Positions 1 to 8,680 of a DNA stretch of 64,000 bases are shown piece by piece. The translations under genes were made by a program, and so were the position numbers. The stretch spans positions 193,877 through 257,876 of the forward strand of contig NZ_BNBL01000003.1 of the NCBI RefSeq assembly GCF_014655595.1, read 5' to 3'. Position 1 is the first letter of the stretch. Each line of letters starts with the position of its first letter. This stretch comes from Streptomyces griseocarneus. Its GTDB lineage: Bacteria; Actinomycetota; Actinomycetes; Streptomycetales; Streptomycetaceae. The notes under the pieces were generated by a model, which saw only the letters and a list, made by a program, of their open reading frames with translations, did no database searches and had not been told where the DNA came from.

Positions 1-1756
1 CGGTGGAGTCCCCGGCCCGGACCGAGTCCTGGAGCCGGCGGGCGGCCTGCACCAGGAGTTCGTCGCCGGCCTGGTGGCCGACGGTGTCGTTGACGGCCTT
101 GAAGCCGTCGAGGTCGATGAAGAGCACGGCGGTGCCGGCATCGGTGACTCTGCGGCCGGCGAGGGCCTGCTCGACGCGCCGGGTGAACAGGGCACGGTTG
201 GGCAGGTCGGTGAGCGGGTCGTGCTCGGCGGTGTGCTGCAACTGGGCCTGGAGCCGGACCCGTTCGGTGACGTCGCGGCTGTTGAAGATCAGCCCGCCGT
301 GGTGGCGGTTGACGGTGGACTCGACGTTGAGCCAGTCGCCGCCGCCGGAGCGGAAGCGGCACTCGATGCGGGTGGTGGGCTCCTCGGCGGGCGGGGCCGC
401 GAGGAACCGGCGCACCTCGTGCACGACGCGGCCCAGGTCCTCGGGGTGGATCAGCGAGGCGAGCTCGGAGCCGACGAGCTCCTCGGCGTCGCGGCCGTAG
501 ACCCCGGCGGCGGCGGGGCTGACGTAGCGCAGTATCCCGGTGGGCGCGGCGATCATGATGACGTCGCTGGAGCCCTGCACCAGGGAGCGGAAGTGGTTCT
601 CCTTCTGCGCCAGTTCCTGGGTGAGGGAGATGTTGTCGAGCAGCATGATGCCCTGGCGGACGACGAGCGCCAGGACGACCGTGCAGCCCGTGAAGAGCAC
701 GACGCGGTCGACGCGGTGGCCGTCGAGGACGTTGTACAGGATGCCCAGGGTGCAGACGGCGGCGGCGAGGTAGGGCGTGAGGGCGGCGAGCGAGCCGGCG
801 ATGGGCCGGCCGGCCGCCGGCAGGGGCCGCGGGCGCTTGCCGGCGCTCTCCTCGCCCTCCTCGCGGGCCACCCAGGGCGCGTACGCCATGAGCAGGTAGC
901 CCGCGAACCAGCCGGCGTCGAGGATCTGGCCGGAGCGGTAGTGGTCGCGCAGCAGCGGCGAGGTGAACAGCGCGTCGCACAGGACGGTCAGGGCCAGGGC
1001 GGCGATGGCGGTGTTGATGGCGGAGCGGTTGGCCGAGGAGCGCCTGAAGTGCAGCGCCAGCACCATGGACACCAGCACGATGTCCAGCAGCGGGTAGGCC
1101 AGCGACAGCGCGGCGTGGGCGACGGTCTCGCCCGCGAAGTGCGCGGTGTGGGCGAGGGCCAGGCTCCAGGAGAGGGTCAGCAGCGAGCCGCCGATGAGCC
1201 AGGAGTCGAGCCCCAGGCACACCCAGCCGGCCCGGGTGACCGGGCGGCGGGCCAGGACCAGCAGGCCGATGATGGCGGGCGGCGCGAAGAGCAGGAAGCA
1301 GAAGTCGGCCGGGGAGGGGCTCGGCACGGGCCGGTCCAGGACGACCTCGTACCAGCCCCAGACGGCGTTGCCGAAGCCGGCCATCGCGGAGGAGGCGGCG
1401 AACAGCAGCCAGGCGGGCCGGAAGCGGGTGCTGCGGGTGTGCCCGTACCAGAAGCAGGAGACGGCGGCGAGGCCGGCGGCGCCGCTCAGGCCGAAGTCGC
1501 CCATGGTGGTGGCGAGCTCGGCCGAGCCCCAGCCGAAGGCGGCGCCCGTGGCGTAGCCGCCGCAGATCACGGCGAGGAGGAGCTGGGAGAGCACGCCCGG
1601 CCCTCCGGCGGGGGCGGCCCGGCGGGCCAGCGCCGCTCCGGGGGCGCTCACCGCGCCGCCGTCCGGTGCAGGCCGGGCCGTGGGAGCCACAGGACCGGGG
1701 TCGCCGTGCGGTGCAGCCGTGGTCGGTGCCTGAGCCGCGTCGGGTAGATCGTCCAT
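1..1756 (-). CDS. Membrane-bound PAS-GGDEF signalling protein (partial, C-terminus off the left edge)
   Basis: Probable cyclic-di-GMP enzyme of the cytoplasmic membrane. Translating the minus strand from the ATG at 1756 gives about 585 residues in the window. An Ala/Pro-rich N-terminus of about 50 residues is followed by many hydrophobic segments (about 50-330), then a linker, a PAS domain (about 385-490, with SSDVIMIAAPTG and PEDLGRVVHEV), and the start of a GGDEF domain (HDPLTDLPNRALF, FIDLDGFKAVNDTVGH). The GGDEF signature and any EAL domain lie beyond position 1, so synthase, hydrolase or both cannot be decided. From memory the locus corresponds to the CdgF-type proteins of Streptomyces, but I do not assign that symbol. 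A BldD-like box lies about 100 nt upstream. The family and membrane topology are clear; activity is inferred. Confidence 0.85.
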   Translation of the reverse strand, partial: MDDLPDAAQAPTTAAPHGDPGPVAPTARPAPDGGAVSAPGAALARRAAPAGGPGVLSQLLLAVICGGYATGAAFGWGSAELATTMGDFGLSGAAGLAAVSCFWYGHTRSTRFRPAWLLFAASSAMAGFGNAVWGWYEVVLDRPVPSPSPADFCFLLFAPPAIIGLLVLARRPVTRAGWVCLGLDSWLIGGSLLTLSWSLALAHTAHFAGETVAHAALSLAYPLLDIVLVSMVLALHFRRSSANRSAINTAIAALALTVLCDALFTSPLLRDHYRSGQILDAGWFAGYLLMAYAPWVAREEGEESAGKRPRPLPAAGRPIAGSLAALTPYLAAAVCTLGILYNVLDGHRVDRVVLFTGCTVVLALVVRQGIMLLDNISLTQELAQKENHFRSLVQGSSDVIMIAAPTGILRYVSPAAAGVYGRDAEELVGSELASLIHPEDLGRVVHEVRRFLAAPPAEEPTTRIECRFRSGGGDWLNVESTVNRHHGGLIFNSRDVTERVRLQAQLQHTAEHDPLTDLPNRALFTRRVEQALAGRRVTDAGTAVLFIDLDGFKAVNDTVGHQAGDELLVQAARRLQDSVRAGDST

Positions 1757-1853
1757 TGGCCGTGCATCGCCCGTCGCCCCCCTCGAGTGCCGGTACCTCG
1801 CTGCGTCCGTACGGTGCGCGGCGCAGCCCCCGTCGGGACGATACACCAGACTC

Positions 1854-1868
1854 GTCACTCAGGGACAT
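1854..1868. promoter_or_regulatory. BldD-like operator candidate
   Basis: The 15-mer GTCACTCAGGGACAT fits the published BldD consensus (nTnACnCWGnGTnAn, recalled) at all constrained positions but one, where A replaces T in the right half. It lies 98-112 nt upstream of the GGDEF gene start, in a locally AT-rich stretch (about 1850-1910) that is the likely promoter region of that gene. BldD bound to c-di-GMP represses several cyclic-di-GMP genes in Streptomyces, so the placement makes biological sense. This is a single motif match by eye. Confidence 0.4.
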
Positions 1869-1967
1869 AGCTCATATACATAGCGTAACTAGGTACGGGA
1901 TTACGGATACGGAGCGCAGCCGAACGATGTCTCTACGTGGTAGCGCGCCTCACGCGGCCCGGAATCG

Positions 1968-2930
1968 CTACGCGGTGGCTACGACATTCCGCAGAGGCTC
2001 GTCCAGTACGAATCTGGCCAGCTGATCGCGCAGGAGGGTCTTGGCCCGGGGCAGATAGGCCGAAGAAGGTCCACCCACATGGGGGGTGACGAGGACGCCG
2101 GGCGCCTTCCACAGCGGGTGACCGGCGGGCAGCGGCTCGGGGTCGGTGACGTCCAGGGCGGCGCGCAGCCTGCCCCGCTCCAGCTCGGTCAGCAGTGCCT
2201 CGGTGTCCACGACGGCGCCGCGCGCGATGTTGACCAGGAGTGCGCCGTCCTTCATCCGGCCGAGGAACGCGGCGTCGGCCAGGTGCCTGGTCTCGTCCGT
2301 GAGGGGGGTGGCGAGGATCACCACGTCGGCGTCGGGCAGGAGTTGAGGCAGGGCGGCGACCGGATGCACCGGGCCGCGTGCTGTCGTACGCGGGGAGCGC
2401 GCGACGCGCACCACCCGCGCGCACTCAAAGGGAACGAGCCGGTCCTCGATGGCCGAGCCGATCGAGCCGTAGCCGACGATGAGCACCGACTTGTCGGCCA
2501 GCGCCGGGCGGAACTCCTGCCGCCACTCCCCCGCGTCCTGCGCGCGGACGAAGCCGGGGATGTCGCGCAGGGCGGCGAGGGTGAGGGTCAGGGCGAGCTC
2601 GGCGGTGCTGGCGTCGTGCAGCCCGCGGGCGTTGCACAGCAGCGTGCCGGACGGCAGCAGGGGGACGGCGGGCAGGATGTCGTCGACGCCGGCGGTCAGC
2701 GTCTGCACGACCCGCAGCCCGGTCATCCGCGGCAGCGGGCGCGCGGCGACGGCGGCGCCCTTGAGGTAGGGCACGCAGTAGAAGGCGCAGTCGGCCGGGT
2801 CGGTGGGGTAGTCGGGTCCGCCGTTCCAGTGGGCGTAGCGAAGGCCCTCCGGCAGGCCCTCGATCTCCTCGGGAGCGATGGGCAGCCAGGCCAGGGGGAG
2901 GGCGGCGGAACCGCTGTGATCTGCGCTCAT
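1968..2930 (-). CDS. D-isomer specific 2-hydroxyacid dehydrogenase
   Basis: NAD(P)-dependent oxidoreductase of 320 residues, the usual length for the D-2-hydroxyacid dehydrogenase family, which reduces 2-oxoacids to D-2-hydroxyacids in the cytoplasm. The Rossmann signature VGYGSIGSA lies near residue 150. The catalytic Arg is in VNIARGAVVD (about 231), the Glu in DVTDPEPLPAGHPLW (about 260), and the His in VTPHVGG (about 283). The substrate cannot be told from sequence; glyoxylate/hydroxypyruvate reductase-like is the most common annotation. The gene is divergent from the aldo/keto reductase, with about 70 nt between the starts, so the two may share a control region. Confidence 0.88.
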   Translation of the reverse strand: MSADHSGSAALPLAWLPIAPEEIEGLPEGLRYAHWNGGPDYPTDPADCAFYCVPYLKGAAVAARPLPRMTGLRVVQTLTAGVDDILPAVPLLPSGTLLCNARGLHDASTAELALTLTLAALRDIPGFVRAQDAGEWRQEFRPALADKSVLIVGYGSIGSAIEDRLVPFECARVVRVARSPRTTARGPVHPVAALPQLLPDADVVILATPLTDETRHLADAAFLGRMKDGALLVNIARGAVVDTEALLTELERGRLRAALDVTDPEPLPAGHPLWKAPGVLVTPHVGGPSSAYLPRAKTLLRDQLARFVLDEPLRNVVATA

Positions 2931-3003
2931 GTCTGGAGGCTATGCGAAGGGGCCCCGGAGGCAGAGGTTACTTTGGGGGCGAGGAACGGGAGGGGTACGG
3001 CCG

Positions 3004-4014
3004 GTGGACCGCAGGACAATCGGTGCGACGGCGCTCGAAGTGGGGGCGATCGGCCTCGGGTGCATGCCCATGCACTGGGCGTACACCGCCTCCCAGCAGA
3101 ACGGCGAAACCGCGCTGCGCACGATCCACGCGGCCCTCGACGCGGGGGCCAGCCTGCTGGACACCGCCGACATGTACGGGCCGTTCACCAATGAGTTGCT
3201 CTTGGGGCGGGTGTTGCGGGAGAGGCGCTCGGAGGCCTTCGTCTCGACCAAGTGCGGGCTGCTGGTGGGCGAGGCGCACATCGTCGCCAACGGCCGGCCC
3301 GGCTACGTCAAGCGGGCGTGCGACGCCTCGCTGCGCCGGCTGCAGACCGATGTGATCGATCTCTACCAGCTGCACCGGCCGGATCCCGAGGTGCCCGTGG
3401 AGGAGACCTGGGGGGCGATGGCGGAGCTGGTGTCCGCCGGGAAGGTACGGGCGCTGGGGTGGTGCGCGATCGGCGCGCGGGCCCAGCGCAGGCCCGGTTC
3501 CGGGTCCCGGGCCGGCGCTGGGATGTACGACGCGACGATCCGCCAGCTCGAGCGGGTGCAGCAGGTCTTCCCGGTCAGCTGTGTGCAGGCGGAGTTGTCG
3601 GTCTGGTCGCGGGAGGCGCTCGACCGGCTGGTGCCGTGGTGCGCGTCGCGCGGGGTGGGACTGCTGGCCGCGATGCCCCTGGGGAATGGTTTCCTCAGCG
3701 GCACGCTCACTCCCGGCCAGGGCTTCGAGCCGGAGGACGTCCGCGCGCGGCACCCGCGCTTCACGGCGGAGATGATGGCCGCCAACCAGCCGATAGTCGC
3801 CGGGCTGCGCCGGGTGGCACGCCGGCACGACGCCACGGCGGCCCAGGTCGCCCTGGCCTGGGTGCTGGCCCAGGGCCGGCACGTGGTGCCGGTGCCGGGC
3901 ACGAAGAAGGCCCGGTGGGCCGTGCAGAACGCCGCGGCCGCCGGACTGCGGCTGACCCAGGAGGACTTCGCCGAGATAGCGGCCCTGCCGAAGGCGATGG
4001 GGTCCTGGGACTGA
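3004..4014 (+). CDS. Aldo/keto reductase
   Basis: NADPH-dependent aldo/keto reductase of 336 residues with a TIM-barrel fold. The catalytic tetrad is visible: Asp and Tyr in LLDTADMYG, Lys in FVSTKCG and His in YQLHRPDP. The C-terminal cofactor region VPVPGTKKARW is typical. The frame is open back to an ATG at 2929, but I chose the GTG at 3004 for three reasons: it has a GGGAGGGG ribosome site about 9 nt upstream, it starts the protein at the family N-terminus (DRRTIGATALEVGAIGLG), and the upstream extension contains a TTA codon, which is very rare in Streptomyces genes. Its physiological substrate is unknown. Confidence 0.87.
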   Translation: MDRRTIGATALEVGAIGLGCMPMHWAYTASQQNGETALRTIHAALDAGASLLDTADMYGPFTNELLLGRVLRERRSEAFVSTKCGLLVGEAHIVANGRPGYVKRACDASLRRLQTDVIDLYQLHRPDPEVPVEETWGAMAELVSAGKVRALGWCAIGARAQRRPGSGSRAGAGMYDATIRQLERVQQVFPVSCVQAELSVWSREALDRLVPWCASRGVGLLAAMPLGNGFLSGTLTPGQGFEPEDVRARHPRFTAEMMAANQPIVAGLRRVARRHDATAAQVALAWVLAQGRHVVPVPGTKKARWAVQNAAAAGLRLTQEDFAEIAALPKAMGSWD

Positions 4015-4074
4015 GCGGGTGCGGGTGTATGAAGGACGCGTGACCGACGCCGTCGAGGCGAGAGGACCTTCACC

Positions 4075-5217
4075 GTGCGCCCTTCACGACGCCTCGTGGC
4101 CGCCGTGGCCGCCGCGCTGCTGATCGCCGTCACGGGTTGTTCGGAGGGCGGCGGGCGGCCCGGCGTCCCCCCGACGGAGAGCGGGCGGCCGACGTCGGGG
4201 GCGGCCTCCCCCGGGGCGCCCGCGAAGGGCTCGGCCGAGGTCGTCCGTACGCTCACCACGAAGCTCGCCTCCCCCTGGGGCGTGGCCACGCTGCCCGGCG
4301 GCGACCTGCTGGTGGGCTCGCGCGACACGGGCAGGATCGTCCGGATCGCGGCCCGGGACGGGCGGCGGACCGAGGTGGGCTCGGTGCCGGGGGTCGCGGC
4401 GGCGGGCGAGGGCGGGCTGCTGGGTCTCGCGGCGTCCCCCCGCTTCGCCGAGGACCGCACGCTGTACGCGTACTTCACCACCGAGTCCGACAACCGCATC
4501 GCCCGCATGCTGGTCAACGACAGGCGTCCGGCGGGCGAGCAGCTGACCCCGCCGGACACCGTCCTGCGCGACATCCCCAAGGGCACCGTGCACAACGGCG
4601 GCCGCATCGCCTTCGGACCCGACGGGATGCTCTACGCCGGCACGGGTGAGGGCGGGCGGCGCGAGCTCGCCCAGGACCCCGCCTCCCTCGGCGGCAAGAT
4701 CCTGCGCATGACCCCCGACGGCGAACCGGCCCACGGCAATCCGCGGGCCGACTCGGTGGTCTACAGCTCGGGCCACCGCAATGTGCAGGGCCTGGCGTGG
4801 GACGCGGACAAGCGCCTGTGGGCGTCGGAGTTCGGCCAGAACACCTGGGACGAGCTCAACCTCGTCGAGCCGGGCCGCAACTACGGCTGGCCGGAGGCCG
4901 AGGGCAGGGCGGGCCGGCCCGGCTTCACCGACCCCGTGGAACAGTGGCGCACCTCCGACGCCTCCCCCAGCGGCCTCGCCTACGCGGCCGGCTCCCTGTG
5001 GATGGCGGGCCTGCGCGGGGAGCGGCTGTGGCGCGTCCCGCTGCGCGGCTCCCGGCCCGCGGCGGCGCCCCGGGCGTTCCTCGCGGGGAACTACGGGCGG
5101 CTTCGCACGGTTGTACCTACAGACGACGGCGGTCTGTGGCTGACGACGAGCAACACGGACGGCCGGGGCAGACCCGGGCCCGAGGACGACCGGCTGCTCC
5201 GCCTGAAGGTGACCTGA
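4075..5217 (+). CDS. PQQ-dependent sugar dehydrogenase-like lipoprotein (glucose/sorbosone dehydrogenase family)
   Basis: Secreted lipoprotein of 380 residues. A GTG start is followed by an Arg-containing n-region, a hydrophobic stretch and the lipobox AVTGC (Cys near residue 22). A Thr/Ser/Gly/Pro-rich linker of about 35 residues leads into a six-bladed beta-propeller of the GSDH family. Family signatures include SPWGVATLPGGDLLVG, VHNGGRIAFGPDGMLY, GHRNVQGLAWD and WDELNLVEPGRNYGWPE. Known members oxidise aldoses with soluble PQQ outside the cell. No PQQ synthesis genes are in the window, so activity here is not shown. The small DUF6191 gene follows 15 nt after the stop and is probably co-transcribed. 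Confidence 0.87.
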   Translation: MRPSRRLVAAVAAALLIAVTGCSEGGGRPGVPPTESGRPTSGAASPGAPAKGSAEVVRTLTTKLASPWGVATLPGGDLLVGSRDTGRIVRIAARDGRRTEVGSVPGVAAAGEGGLLGLAASPRFAEDRTLYAYFTTESDNRIARMLVNDRRPAGEQLTPPDTVLRDIPKGTVHNGGRIAFGPDGMLYAGTGEGGRRELAQDPASLGGKILRMTPDGEPAHGNPRADSVVYSSGHRNVQGLAWDADKRLWASEFGQNTWDELNLVEPGRNYGWPEAEGRAGRPGFTDPVEQWRTSDASPSGLAYAAGSLWMAGLRGERLWRVPLRGSRPAAAPRAFLAGNYGRLRTVVPTDDGGLWLTTSNTDGRGRPGPEDDRLLRLKVT

Positions 5218-5232
5218 CGGACGGGAGTCCAG

Positions 5233-5397
5233 ATGTTCAACGTGATCGAGGAGCTGTTCGCGCCCGGCCGTGAACACTCCGAGGAGGAGCGCAACCGTCT
5301 CGAGTTCACCCGCGAGGACGTCGGCGACGCGGACCCGGCCGAGGGCCCGATCGACCTGGACTCGGGACACGTGGTCATCCGGCCCCGGCAGGGCTGA
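5233..5397 (+). CDS. DUF6191-family small protein
   Basis: A 54-residue acidic protein beginning MFNVIEELFAPGREH and ending GHVVIRPRQG. I recognise it as the actinobacterial DUF6191 family, whose function is unknown. An ATG preceded by ACGGGAGTCCAG gives a plausible ribosome site. It lies 15 nt after the sugar dehydrogenase stop and is followed at once by a hairpin terminator, so it is the last gene of a two-gene unit. It has no signal peptide, membrane segment or cysteine. Family conservation, start and third-position GC support it as a real gene. Confidence 0.75.
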   Translation: MFNVIEELFAPGREHSEEERNRLEFTREDVGDADPAEGPIDLDSGHVVIRPRQG

Positions 5398-5417
5398 GGC
5401 CGGGGATTTCCCCGGCC
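5398..5417. terminator. Bidirectional hairpin terminator between convergent genes
   Basis: Perfect 8-bp arms GGCCGGGG / CCCCGGCC around an ATTT loop, placed directly after the stop of the DUF6191 gene and 8 nt before the end of the MMPL gene on the other strand. There is no clear U-tract, as is common in Streptomyces. Confidence 0.7.
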
Positions 5418-5424
5418 CGCCGCG

Positions 5425-7698
5425 TCAGCGCGCCAGAGAGTCGGCGCGGACGTCCTCCGCCTGATCGGTACGTGCCCGGTCCGTACGCTCCGCCGGGCCG
5501 GCCGCCCGAAGCGGTATGGCCACCGGCTCGAGCAGGGGTGCGGGCCCCGCCGCCGGCTCCTCGGCCGGCTCGATGCTGATGCGCGGCAGCACGCGGTCCA
5601 TCCAGGCCGGGAGCCACCAGTTGGCGCCGCCCAGCATGTGCATGAGGGCCGGGACCAGCAGCGTGCGCAGCACGAAGGCGTCCAGCGCCACGGCGGCCGC
5701 CAGGCCGATGCCGAACATCGCGATCACCCGGTCGCCGCTGAGCACGAAGGCCAGGAACACGGAGATCATGATGACGGCCGCGGAGTTGATCACGCGGCTG
5801 GTCTCCGCCAGGCCCACCCGCACCGCGCGGCAGTTGTCGCGGGTCGCCAGCCATTCCTCGTACATCCGGCTGACCAGGAAGACCTGGTAGTCCATGGACA
5901 GCCCGAAGAGCACCGAGACCATCACGACCGGCAGGAAGGGCTCGATCGGGCCGGCCCCGCCCAGGCCCAGCGCCTCGCTCCCCCAGCCCCACTGGAAGAT
6001 CGCGACGACGATGCCGAAGGACGAGGCGACCGCGGCCATGTTCATCGCCGCCGCCTTCAGCGGTATGCCGATGCTGCGGAAGGCCAGCAGGAGCAGCAGA
6101 CAGCCCAGGCCGACGACGGTGCCGACGAAGAGCGGGAGCTTGCCGAGGATGACGCCCGCGAAGTCGTCGTAGCTCGCGGTCATGCCGCCCACGTGGACGT
6201 CGAGGCCGCTGCCTGCGGTGGCCCTGGGCAGCACGCTGTCGCGCAGGTGGTCGACGAGGTCGCTGGTGTCGCGGGACTGCGGCGAGGTGGTGGGGACGAC
6301 GGTGATCACACCGGTGTCGCCGCTGGCGTTCACCGTGGAGGGGGTCGCGGCGGCGACGCCGGGGGTGTGGCGCAGGGTGTCGGGGAGCCGGTTGAACGCC
6401 AGCCGGTCGGAGGCGCTGTCGAGCGGCGCCACGAGGGTCAGCGGGCCGTTGACGCCGGGGCCGAAGCCGCGGCCGAGCATGTCGTAGGCCTGGCGGGTGG
6501 TGGAGCTCGCCGGGTTGTTGCCCTGGTCGGAGGTGCCCAGGTGGAGGGAGAGGGTGGGCAGGGCCAGGGTCAGCATGACGGCCGCGGCCACGGCTCCCAG
6601 CAGCTTGGGGTGGCGCTCGACGAAGGCCGACCAGCGGGCGGCCAGGCCCGTCGGGCTGTCCGGGGCCGGGCCCGTCAGGGCCAGGGTGCGGCGCTCGCGG
6701 CGGCTGAGGGCCCGGGGGCCGATGAAGCTCAGCAGGGCGGGCAGCAGGGTGACGGAGGCGGCGACGGTCAGGACGACGGTCAGCGAGGCGGCGATCGCCA
6801 CGCCGGTGAGGAAGTTCAGCCGCAGGATGAGCATGCCGAGCAGGGCGACGCACACCGTGCCGCCCGCGAAGACCACGGCCCGCCCGGTGGTGGCCACCGC
6901 CCGTTCGGCGGCGAGGGGGACCGGCAGGCCCTGGCGCAGGCCCTTGCGGTGGCGGGTGACGATGAACAGGGCGTAGTCGATGCCGACGCCGAGCCCGATG
7001 AGCGTGCCCAGCATGGGGGCGAAGTCGGCGACCTTCATCAGGTGGCCGAGCAGGGACGTTCCCATGGCGGCGGTGCCCACGCCGACGAGGGCGGTCGCTA
7101 TGGGCAGCAGGCTGGCGGCGAGCGAGCCGAAGACCACGAAGAGCACGATCGCCGCCACGGCGATGCCGATGATCTCGCTGAGGTGGCCGCTCTTGCCCTC
7201 GGTGGTGGCGATGCCGCTGCCGCCGAGGGCGACCTGGAGGTTGGCGCCGGCGGCCTTGCGGGCCGTCTCGACGACCTGGGTGACCTGGGCCTTGTCCGGG
7301 TCGCCGCCCTGGGTCGCGAAGGCCACGGAGGCGTAGGCGGTGTGCCCGTCCGGGCTGATCCGCGAGGCGCCGTCGGCGCCGTAGGGTCCGCTGACCGAGC
7401 TCACGCCGGGCAGCGCCTCGATCTTGCGCAGGGTGGCGCTCATGCGCCCCTCGGCGTCGGCGGCGCGGACGGTGCCCTGGTCGGTGTGCCAGACGATCTT
7501 GTCGTCGCCGCCCTCGCCCGGGAACGCCTTCTCCAGGAGGGCGGTCGCACGGGCGGCCTCGGTGCCGGGGACGCCGTAGTCGTTGGAGTAGGCCGGCCCC
7601 GCCAGCGTGGCGGCGGCGGTGGTGCCCGCGAGGGCGACGAGCCACAGCACGACGACTGCGAAGCGGCGGCGCAGGCACCACCGGGCGAGTGAGGTCAT
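5425..7698 (-). CDS. MMPL/RND-family membrane transporter
   Basis: An integral membrane protein of about 757 residues with the two-fold MMPL architecture. Each half has one N-terminal transmembrane helix, an extracytoplasmic loop domain of about 130-170 residues, and a block of five helices. Proton-relay type motifs of the RND superfamily are seen in GIDYALFIVTRHRKGL (first half) and SMDYQVFLVSRMYEEW (second half). Actinobacterial members export lipids, siderophores or drugs using the proton gradient; the substrate here is unknown. I chose the ATG at 7698 (MTSLARWCLRRRF) with GGGAAG upstream; an in-frame ATG at 7737 would add 13 residues. The gene stands alone and converges with the DUF6191 unit. 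Confidence 0.88.
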   Translation of the reverse strand: MTSLARWCLRRRFAVVVLWLVALAGTTAAATLAGPAYSNDYGVPGTEAARATALLEKAFPGEGGDDKIVWHTDQGTVRAADAEGRMSATLRKIEALPGVSSVSGPYGADGASRISPDGHTAYASVAFATQGGDPDKAQVTQVVETARKAAGANLQVALGGSGIATTEGKSGHLSEIIGIAVAAIVLFVVFGSLAASLLPIATALVGVGTAAMGTSLLGHLMKVADFAPMLGTLIGLGVGIDYALFIVTRHRKGLRQGLPVPLAAERAVATTGRAVVFAGGTVCVALLGMLILRLNFLTGVAIAASLTVVLTVAASVTLLPALLSFIGPRALSRRERRTLALTGPAPDSPTGLAARWSAFVERHPKLLGAVAAAVMLTLALPTLSLHLGTSDQGNNPASSTTRQAYDMLGRGFGPGVNGPLTLVAPLDSASDRLAFNRLPDTLRHTPGVAAATPSTVNASGDTGVITVVPTTSPQSRDTSDLVDHLRDSVLPRATAGSGLDVHVGGMTASYDDFAGVILGKLPLFVGTVVGLGCLLLLLAFRSIGIPLKAAAMNMAAVASSFGIVVAIFQWGWGSEALGLGGAGPIEPFLPVVMVSVLFGLSMDYQVFLVSRMYEEWLATRDNCRAVRVGLAETSRVINSAAVIMISVFLAFVLSGDRVIAMFGIGLAAAVALDAFVLRTLLVPALMHMLGGANWWLPAWMDRVLPRISIEPAEEPAAGPAPLLEPVAIPLRAAGPAERTDRARTDQAEDVRADSLAR

Positions 7699-7828
7699 CT
7701 GGCCGCTTCCCGGGTTTCGCGTCGATCTCCGGGACATGACCCGTGGTTCCGACCGCTGAGCAACTGGGCGAAGGTCACCCCTCAGGGGTTCCCTGGCGCC
7801 CTACTGTGACAGCCGGAAAAGATCATTT

Positions 7829-7860
7829 GTCCCCTTTGTGGGTTAAGCCACAAAGGGGAC
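7829..7860 (-). terminator. Perfect 13-bp inverted repeat, probable terminator of the AMIN-like gene
   Basis: Arms GTCCCCTTTGTGG / CCACAAAGGGGAC are perfect, with a GTTAAG loop. The repeat begins 22 nt past the stop codon of the upstream minus-strand gene, and on that strand it is followed by AAATGATCTTTT. It also lies 131-162 nt upstream of the MMPL start, so an operator role for that gene is a less likely alternative. Confidence 0.65.
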
Positions 7861-7882
7861 TTTCGACGCCGTTTCCCCGGGC

Positions 7883-8479
7883 TCAGCGGAAGCCGTTCCA
7901 GCTGTGCGCGACGTCCACCACGACGTGGTTGCCCGTCTGGAACACCCGGAACGGCAGGCGGGCGCGTACGCCGAGGCCCACCTGGGTGTCCCCCTCGAAG
8001 CTGCCGCCGAAGCGGGTGTCGCGGAACGTCGGGTAACCGCTCAGCCGCACGTCCGGCAGGGACTGGCGCACCTTGCCGTCGTAGGTGGCCTGGCCGGTCC
8101 GCGGGTCGTAGCTGGGCGCCGCGACGCGGACCTCGAGAATCGCCCCGCCGCGCACCGGGATGACGTCCCCGGAGCCGTCCTGCCGCAGCCGGTCGACGTA
8201 CCGCACGTGGTAGCCGATCCGGGCGCCGGCGTCCGGCCCGAGAGTGTCGAAAACCATGCGGTCGAAACAGCCGTGGCTGCCGGTCCTGATGTCCCTCAGC
8301 GGTGTGTACCGGCTGTCGGTGGAGACCTTCGGCACGCTCCCCCAGCCGGTGCCGCAGGCCGCCGCGGAAGCGGCCCGGGGGGCGGCTTCCGCAGCCGCGG
8401 CCTGCCCCGCGGGCACCGTCGCCGCCAGGCCCGCTCCCGCCAGCAGGAGCGCGGCCAGTGATGTGCTCAACCGTCGCAT
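7883..8479 (-). CDS. Secreted AMIN-like domain protein
   Basis: A 198-residue exported protein. The ATG at 8479 gives a classical signal peptide (MRRLSTSLAALLLAGAGLAA, then an Ala-rich stretch with likely cleavage near residue 30) and has a GGGGG ribosome site. The mature part starts with a Cys-containing segment (AACGTGWG) and continues with an all-beta domain with HGCFDRMVFDTLG and HVVVDVAHSWNGFR. This fits the actinobacterial AMIN-like family, thought to sit at the cell surface; no enzymatic residues are apparent. Two cysteines (AACGTG and HGCFD) could form a disulfide. The gene is monocistronic, between hairpins at 7829 and 8622. Confidence 0.75.
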   Translation of the reverse strand: MRRLSTSLAALLLAGAGLAATVPAGQAAAAEAAPRAASAAACGTGWGSVPKVSTDSRYTPLRDIRTGSHGCFDRMVFDTLGPDAGARIGYHVRYVDRLRQDGSGDVIPVRGGAILEVRVAAPSYDPRTGQATYDGKVRQSLPDVRLSGYPTFRDTRFGGSFEGDTQVGLGVRARLPFRVFQTGNHVVVDVAHSWNGFR

Positions 8480-8621
8480 TGCTACCCCCAACACTTCAGG
8501 TGCGGGCCACCCTGACAGGCCCACTGCCGCGATCATGCCGGACCGTTTTCCCGGATGGGGCACGTACCGGCAAATCTCGGCCGTCCCGGTGCTACGGGGG
8601 CCGCCCGCCGTCAACGTACGA

Positions 8622-8655
8622 CGACGGCCGCCCCCCGCAAGGGGGACGGCCGTCG
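8622..8655 (-). terminator. GC-rich hairpin terminator after gatB
   Basis: Arms of 15 nt with one mismatch (CGACGGCCG-C-CCCCC against GGGGG-A-CGGCCGTCG) and a short GCAA loop, starting 26 nt downstream of the gatB stop codon. It closes the gatC-gatA-gatB transcription unit. Confidence 0.7.
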
Positions 8656-8680
8656 CTGTCGTGGCAGGCTGCGGGAGCCG

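Noticed and set aside
2929..3003. Upstream extension of the aldo/keto reductase
   Set aside because: It contains a TTA codon, overlaps the divergent gene start, and lacks family similarity; the GTG at 3004 has the ribosome site.
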